Assembly (NCBI GenBank): GCA_026545225.1
Contig: CM048852.1
Span: 14,778,146 to 14,842,145, forward strand
DNA from: Cornus controversa
Taxonomy: Eukaryota > Streptophyta > Magnoliopsida > Cornales > Cornaceae
DNA length: 64,000 nt
Direction: 5' to 3'
Numbering within the stretch: position 1 is the first letter of the stretch; each line of letters opens with the position of its first letter. Shown one piece after another: positions 58,887-64,000 of the stretch. Made by a program: the position numbers and the translations under genes. The notes beneath the pieces are model-generated. The model did no database searches. It saw only the letters and a list, made by a program, of their open reading frames with translations, and was not told the origin of the DNA.

Positions 58887-60885
58887 GGGTAACGGATGAG
58901 GGCCGAGAGTGAGAGTATGTGCAAGCCTAGATGCTTGTATTATGTATCAGATTATGACCGTGGGAGGTGAAAATACCTTTATGCTTATGTGTTTATCTGT
59001 TAAGCATGTTTCTCTGTTTAAATGCATCTATATTGCATTTGAGATGAGCTACTTGATGAGTAGAAGATGTGGTTGTTGATTTACATTGCTTATGTAAATG
59101 TTTTGACATATATGTTCTGTATACATATTGATATTGGATGTGTATTGCTTTTGAGCATGTTCTAAATAATTTTCATAAGTCATGTGCAGTAGATTTTGTA
59201 TGTTCATATGTGCTAGAGTGGCCATATGCATTGTTGGTTCATGTATGCTAGGAGGAGCATGGTCTTAAATATTGTGATATATTTAAGTGCATGTATATTT
59301 TTGAGAATATGTGAGGATCGACCTACTGCAGCGGTGATAGTATGGTTCTACATACCTTGTTGGGCCTTTGAGCTCACCCCCTCCCAAGTTTTGTAGGTAT
59401 TGCTTATTTCGGAGTTAGTTAGGGGACTGACAGCACTGGTTGCAGAGGTAGTGTCTAGATTCCTTAGAATCTGATGTATGTCCAGGATAATGGATAGATA
59501 GATGCACTACATTTGGATTAAATGTATGGAGCGATTTATATTGATTCAGTTCCTTCAATTGTATTTTATTCATGTGATGTATGTATATAATACGGACATT
59601 CAAGGACTGAGACATGTATTTTTATTGTATTATGTATGTTGTAAAAATGTTGGGCGGACACGTGCCCAGAAGTGTCCATTTTTATTGTTAGATATAAATG
59701 CTGGGGGGACACGTGCCCAGAAGTGTCCATATGAATTTTAAAGCAGGTATAACATGCCAGGATCTGATTTATTAGAATGGGTCATGCCCAATTTTCGTAA
59801 AAATAATAGGAAATTGAGGTTGTATAATCAGGTGATGATTATGTCGTGAGGGTGATCTCACGGAGTTCACACCTTAATTTCTGGGCCTCAGGAATCGAGG
59901 CGTGACACATGAGTGGTCATCCAAGGAAGAGGAAGAAAAGAAGAAGAAAAGAGAAAGAAGAGAGAAGAGAGAAAATAGAGAGAGAGAAGGTTTCTAGAGA
60001 GAGAAATCGAGAGGGTGAAGTGGTGAGTTGATGGAAGCTCAGTTGGGTATGGAGACAAGGCTAGTTCACGATTGGGGATGGCCGTCTTGGGTGGTCCGAT
60101 CATGGAGGTCCAGTTGGTCGTATGGACTATTTTGGGTCCTCTTCTGGTGCGAGTTGGCTAAAGTGGGTCTTCGGCTTGATTTAGCTGAAATGTGTGGTCT
60201 CGATTCATACTGGACAGTGGGTTTTGGAGCTGTTCTGGGGTGGAATGGTGGCGGGAATGGTGGTCTGTGGTTGATCATGGTGTTGTCCAGTTTAGAGGTT
60301 AGGTGAAGAAGATAGTGAGCTCAGTAGTGATGGCTCACGGTTGTTGGGTTAGGTTGGGTTTAACTTTGTGTTCAGCTTTTGCCATTTGAGGCTCCAAGAT
60401 GATGCCAATTTGACGGAGGTGGTTGGACTGACATGGGTTCAGTTTTGTGGGTCTCTTAGCTATACATAGCCTCCATGGGAGCTTGGTTTTGCACAGCTTG
60501 AGTGGGTTTTCTATGGGTACGGTTGGTGAGCTTCTCGGTGGCAGTTTGTGGTGGTGAATGGTGTGAGCTTGTGGTGGTGAATGGTGTGCACAGTGGCGCG
60601 CCATGGCTGGGCTCCTCTTGTGGCCGTGTGTTTTAAGTGTGGTAGCTTGGTTTGGGTAACTGGTGAAAGGTGAGAGTTGGGATGATTTTTGGTTGGGCAT
60701 GGTTTTGGGTCTTCTACAACTAAGCTTGGACTTTGAGGTAGGGGTATCTCTTCCTCCCTAAGGTCAATTCTATAGGAAATTTTATGGTTTCCTTGGTGGG
60801 TTAGCATGCATAGAAAAGTTGGGATTTGGGCTTTGAATTCTTTGTTGATCTTGTGTTAATTGCATGCTAAATTTAATACACACAC

Positions 60886-60920
<35 letters not shown>

Positions 60921-61378
60921 CTCTATGTGATAATATTGAGACATGTGAACATGCATAATGTTCTTGAGATGATGCTATGTGAAAGCATGAGTTATGTTAA
61001 TTAAAGTATGTGAATTGGTGCCAAAATGTATGGTCCTGAAAAATGTATGAAAAATTCTTGATTTGGTAAAGCTTGTGGTTAAATATGATTATCATGAGGT
61101 GTAGGCATTGTCCATGAACGTGTTGCATATATAGTGTTTAATAAAATGTTTATGGGTATAATTTAAGTTGTGTGATTTGGTATGCATTGCTTGCATTTGT
61201 CTGTGTGATTGGAATTGCTTAAGTACATTTGATGAATATGCTATGATTTTGAAAATGCCCTAGCATATTTCATGTAGCTGATAGGAATGCCATGACTTGC
61301 ATTCATGTAGGTTGGCGTCGAGTTGGCGCTTAGATGGGGTTGGGGTATCTCTATTAAGCCATCGTGGTGCTCGCCCCT

Positions 61379-61393
61379 CTCCCCCCCCCCCCA
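61379..61393. repeat. Poly-C run
   Basis: TCTCCCCCCCCCCCCAAC; the left LTR of C has a shorter C run at the same place (36881-36888). Confidence 0.8.
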
Positions 61394-61922
61394 ACATTTG
61401 TCAGGTTGTGCGTCAAGGATGGATGAAAGGGACTTCATAGTCACTTATAGAGGTTTTGGAATTCAATTGTAGCATGATGGTCATTTGGATAAATTTTGAA
61501 AGTTTATGCTTAAACCATGTAATGGTAGCTATCCATGCCGACTTGTGGTATGTGACATTACTTTGAGGTTGTAGTTACATTATTATACGTGTAACTTGTA
61601 CATTTCATTTGATATATGTATATGAGACGGACATTCAGGGATTGAGTCATATTTCAACTATGTTATGCATGTTATAGAATGTATTAGATGACAATTGAGG
61701 GATTGGAATGGTCATTCGGGGGAGACACGTACCCAAAAGCGTCTATTTTGAATTTAAGATGTGAATGACATATGAGACTGAATTATATTGAAATTGGAGA
61801 TGTTTAATTTTCTTAGGAAATAAGAGAAAATTGGGATTGTATGTATGTTGATGGTTATGTTGTGAGCATTAGATCACGGAGTCACACCTCAGTTTTTGGG
61901 CCTTGGGAATCGGGGCATGACA

Positions 61923-62580
61923 CGGAATAACCTTAAAATCTTTGCTTATTAGTCTATCTACCTTTCTAGTTAAAAACAAATCAATTTGGCTTACATTTGA
62001 ACCACTTTTAAAGGTTATTAATTGTTCATCTCTCTTTATAGAAAATATATTCCTAATTATAAGGTTATATGCTTCCGCAAATTTAAGATAGTCTTCCCGA
62101 CATGATTTTTATCTCCATATCCATGCCCACCATGTACCATTTCATATCCTCCACTCTCTTTTCTTACATGTCCATTAAAGTCTCCTCCTATATACATTTT
62201 TTCTCCTTTGGGTATCCCTTGCATCAATTCGTCCATATGTTCCCAAAAAAGTGTTTTAATATTGTCAACTAGTCCTACTTGGGGTGCATATGCACTAATT
62301 ATATTAACTATATTTCCTCCTAATACGAGTTTTACTACTATAATCCTATCTTCTTTTCTAATAACGGTTATTACATCATCTTTTACATTTTTCTCTATAA
62401 TTATCCCTACTCTATTTCTATGTCTAGTCTTTCCTGTATAATATAATTTATATCCTTCAATTTCTCTGGTTTTTTCACCTACCCACTTATAAAATAGGAT
62501 ATTAATCTTTCTTCTAATCATAGTGTCTACTAACTCCATTCCCTTACCCGTCAAAGTTCCTATATTCCAAGTCCCTATCC
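61923..62580 (-). pseudogene. LINE endonuclease region
   Basis: Starting at the right boundary the minus-strand peptide reads RIGTWNIGTLTGKGMELVD (metal-binding Asn in TWN), then KINILFYKWVGEKTREIEGY, IVNIISAYAPQVGL, and YIGGDFNGHVRKESGGYEM (catalytic GGDFN). These are the apurinic-type endonuclease blocks of LINEs. The block that normally reads ILxLQETKW is ILFYKW, so the catalytic Glu is missing and the enzyme would be dead. Past 62057 the frame shifts, and 61928-62056 gives SGSNVSQIDLFLTRKVDRL up to the C insertion point. The longer open frame that begins at 62668 includes 29 residues of flank that are not LINE. Confidence 0.87.
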
Positions 62581-62735
62581 TAAAGACATGAATTAAAATG
62601 CATGAAAATGTAAAGACATAAATTAAAGTGCTAGAAATGTAAAGACATGAATTAAAATGCAAGAACATGTAAAGACATGAATTAAAGTGCTAGGAAATGT
62701 AAAGATATAAATTAAAGTGCCACATAAATGGTGGA
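62581..62735 (+). repeat. 30-bp tandem repeat at the LINE insertion site
   Basis: Five units begin TAAAGACATGAATTAAAATG or TAAAGA(C/T)ATAAATTAAAGTG at about 62581, 62611, 62640, 62670 and 62700. The first unit supplied the LINE target sequence TAAAGACA. Related fragments lie on the left side of the LINE (16990-17150). Confidence 0.85.
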
Positions 62736-63560
62736 GAATGATTTTCCAACCAAAAAACCTTCTAATGGATCTTCATGGCAAGAGAGCTTGGTGGTTGAAG
62801 ATAGGAGAAGATGTAAATTTCATATCTATCCTAGACAGTGTGCATAGTGAAAAGACTATTTTGCCCCTAAGTTAGGGTTTTGGTCAAAAGAATGTCCATC
62901 TTGTAAATATGTTGATATTAAAGTGTATCCTAAGGTTTTTGGATGCAATAATCACAATGGTGAGGTCCGTTCATCGATTCGATGATTAGTTTGTCAGTTA
63001 AACTTTTGGATTATCCATTTTGACCCTAATTTAAGGTTTTGGTTAATGGAATGTCCAGAGTGGAACGGGTTCATGATTATAGTGTTTTTTTTTAATGATT
63101 TTTGGACTTTTCGAATGCCATGGTGAGGTCCATGCATTTATTTTACAATTGGTTTATCGGTCAAACTTTTGGGTTGACCATTTTGCTCCGATGCTAGGGT
63201 TTAAGACAACGAATTATTTAGGAAGGCTCATGACGCCAATGAGTAGTCTTTTCTAGGGTTTTTGTTCCATCTGGACTCAATGATCAAGTCAGTTTATCAA
63301 TTGGACAATTGGATTGAAAGTTGAATTTTTAAAGTGACCGTTCTACCCCCATCTAGGGTTTAGGTTAAATCGGGGCATTCGGGAAAGCTCATGATACCCA
63401 TTAGTACTATTTTCTAGGGTTTTGGGCCCTAGTGAACATATTCCATGGGTCGATTTGATGGTCAGAATTGTAGTGGTCTATTTTTGCTATCTATGGTGCT
63501 CATGATTTTAGGATTTAGAATGAAAACAGGAGGTAAAAAATGGAGTGTCTATAATAATAT
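62736..63560. repeat. Degenerate ~160-bp tandem repeat, right flank
   Basis: A phrase of the type CCCCTAAGTTAGGGTTTTGG recurs near 62870, 63030, 63190 and 63347 (GACCCTAATTTAAGGTTTTGG, GATGCTAGGGTTTAAG, CCATCTAGGGTTTAGG). Between copies lie ATGGTGAGGTCC and TTTATC(A/G)GTCAAACTTTTGG-like segments. Units are diverged and no gene is visible. At 63535-63552 GGTAAAAAATGGAGTGTCT resembles a plant gypsy LTR start in reverse, so an old LTR cannot be excluded. Confidence 0.55.
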
Positions 63561-64000
63561 TTCACGCCACACCTTTTATTGGAGGAGATGATGACCGAGG
63601 GATCATAATGAAGATCCTTTGAAAAAAGAATGTTGCCCCATATATGACTATGCCTGAATGAGCCAATAGAAACTCGGGCTCCTTAAAAAATACCAGTGGG
63701 GTGAGAAGGGGGAAGTCCCTTGAAAAATCCATTCAGGTATAAAGAAGTTGAAAGTAGCCTTAAAATCAAGATTCACGGGCAGGGTTGTAAGACCGATAAA
63801 GTATGTATTGGGCAAAGGGTTAAGGTCTCCTCGAAACTCAGGGATATATGCATACATTCAGCCCCGCAATAACTATAGAGGTCGAAGAACTTCTGAAACC
63901 TAGACTGAGTAAAATCACAATGCCTCGATGTAGGTGGGAGAGAATGAGCAGGGCAAGAGCAAGCTTCCGACTAGTGGAGAGAACATCAATTATTTAAGTA
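63561..64000. other. Unrecognised sequence at the right edge
   Basis: The minus strand has an open stretch 63857-63648 (YIPEFRGDLNPLPNTYFIGL, EWIFQGTSPFSPHWYFLRSP) and, in another phase upstream, SRFQKFFDLYSYCGAEC. The aromatic-rich peptides look like a decayed protein, possibly of a mobile element, but I recognise no family. Confidence 0.3.

Larger units (their letters stand above)
55839..59907 (+). mobile_element. D: 4.07-kb solo LTR inside C's right LTR
   Basis: TGTAACGGCCCAG to GAGGCGTGACA, with CATG at 55835-55838 and 59908-59911. The left LTR of C reads AGAGACATGAGTGGTC across the site (35378 on). The target copy is 4 bp, or ACATG if one base was lost at the junction. No interior, primer site or second LTR is present. 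It shares the skeleton of E1/F/C: related start (TTCCGGGTGAATTTTGACCGG), an inverted-repeat array (58478-58886), GGGCCGAGAGTGAGAG block, and GGACAC/GTGTCC hairpins in duplicate (59656-59677 and 59707-59728). Confidence 0.87.
31783..61922 (+). mobile_element. C: non-coding LTR retrotransposon with four first-level inserts (fossil)
   Basis: Flanked by CGGAA at 31778-31782 and 61923-61927, with the LINE frame resuming across it. The LTRs start TGTAAGGAC(C/T) and the right one ends GCATGACA. The primer site TGGTATCAGAGC is at 39920 and the polypurine tract GAAGGAGGGGAGG at 55484-55496. After removal of the inserts the LTRs are about 2404 and 2353 bp, and the interior is about 4.48 kb with no gag or pol. 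LTR divergence looks several-fold higher than in B or E1, roughly 7-10% in the segment compared by eye, so C is older, perhaps about 3 Myr. Confidence 0.87.
55497..61922 (+). repeat. Right LTR of C (split by solo LTR D)
   Basis: The LTR's own pieces are 55497-55838 and 59908-61922. It starts TGTAAGGACTGGATT and ends GGGGCATGACA before CGGAA. It contains the CT-poor purine-rich leader (59930-60010), the microsatellite (60878-60920), the GTGGTGCTCGCCCC block (61365-61378), the ATGCC/GGTAT hairpin (about 61535-61551) and the AGAC/GTCT hairpin (61723-61744). Confidence 0.87.
17156..62580 (-). mobile_element. RTE-like LINE split into three pieces by elements B and C
   Basis: The LINE is flanked by TAAAGACA at 17148-17155 and 62581-62588. 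Its pieces are 17156-19329, 31756-31782 and 61923-62580, about 2.85 kb net. It reads on the minus strand: endonuclease start, endonuclease C-terminal part, linker, RT, C-terminal domain, and a tail of (TTG)n (AAC repeats at 17155-17173 on the plus strand). The frame runs across both insertion points: ...RKVDRLISKDFKVI before C, PGESVTS between C and B, and QHRLLVLDLCIKRITKK after B. RTE-like is inferred from the RMLRWMCGKTRKDRIRN C-terminal block, compact single ORF and microsatellite tail. The 5' end starts at the endonuclease motif RIGTWNIG, so it is 5'-truncated or nearly so. Confidence 0.88.

Overview
The window is plant nuclear DNA from a repeat-dense, A+T-rich region. I found no host gene, tRNA or rRNA. 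Nearly every base can be assigned to transposable elements inserted into one another. The plant signature is clear: Athila-lineage Ty3/gypsy elements with an 18-base tRNA-Asp-type primer site, long LTRs followed by an initiator-Met primer site, an RTE-like LINE with a (TTG)n tail, and a CACTA transposon. The species cannot be named from what is visible.

Left block (1-16966). A minus-strand Athila element (here A) runs off the left edge and ends with its 5' LTR at 15402-16966. It is interrupted by E1 (65-9257, direct repeat TAAAG), an LTR element whose 2-kb interior shows no gag or pol. E1's left LTR holds a solo Athila-type LTR (2481-4003, direct repeat GTCAC).

Centre (17148-62588). A minus-strand LINE, about 2.85 kb net, sits between TAAAGACA repeats but is spread over 45 kb because two LTR elements landed in it. 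B (19330-31755, direct repeat GTTGT) is a full-length Athila with 1367-bp LTRs. C (31783-61922, direct repeat CGGAA) is a second non-coding LTR element. C was filled in turn by: a rearranged LTR composite (32124-35350, TGTGG); an unclassified 2.5-kb insert (37155-39647, CAATT); the solo LTR F (40144-51243, CAATC), which itself received an 8.06-kb CACTA element (41338-49399, direct repeat AAG); and the 4.07-kb solo LTR D (55839-59907, CATG). With inserts subtracted, C's LTRs are about 2.40 and 2.35 kb, which supports this reading.

Right flank (62589-64000). This holds 30-bp and about 160-bp degenerate tandem repeats and an unrecognised stretch.

The most unusual content is in the non-coding LTR families E1, F, C and D. 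They share an LTR skeleton and carry several arrays of short inverted repeats whose arms differ from copy to copy while still pairing: in mid-LTR, near the LTR 3' end, and just after the primer-binding site. A 50-bp array in C's interior has the same property. These paired changes suggest selection on RNA or DNA structure, or a palindrome-driven amplification process, in elements that encode no protein of their own. E1 also carries a doubled LTR terminus with a buried primer-binding site in both LTRs.
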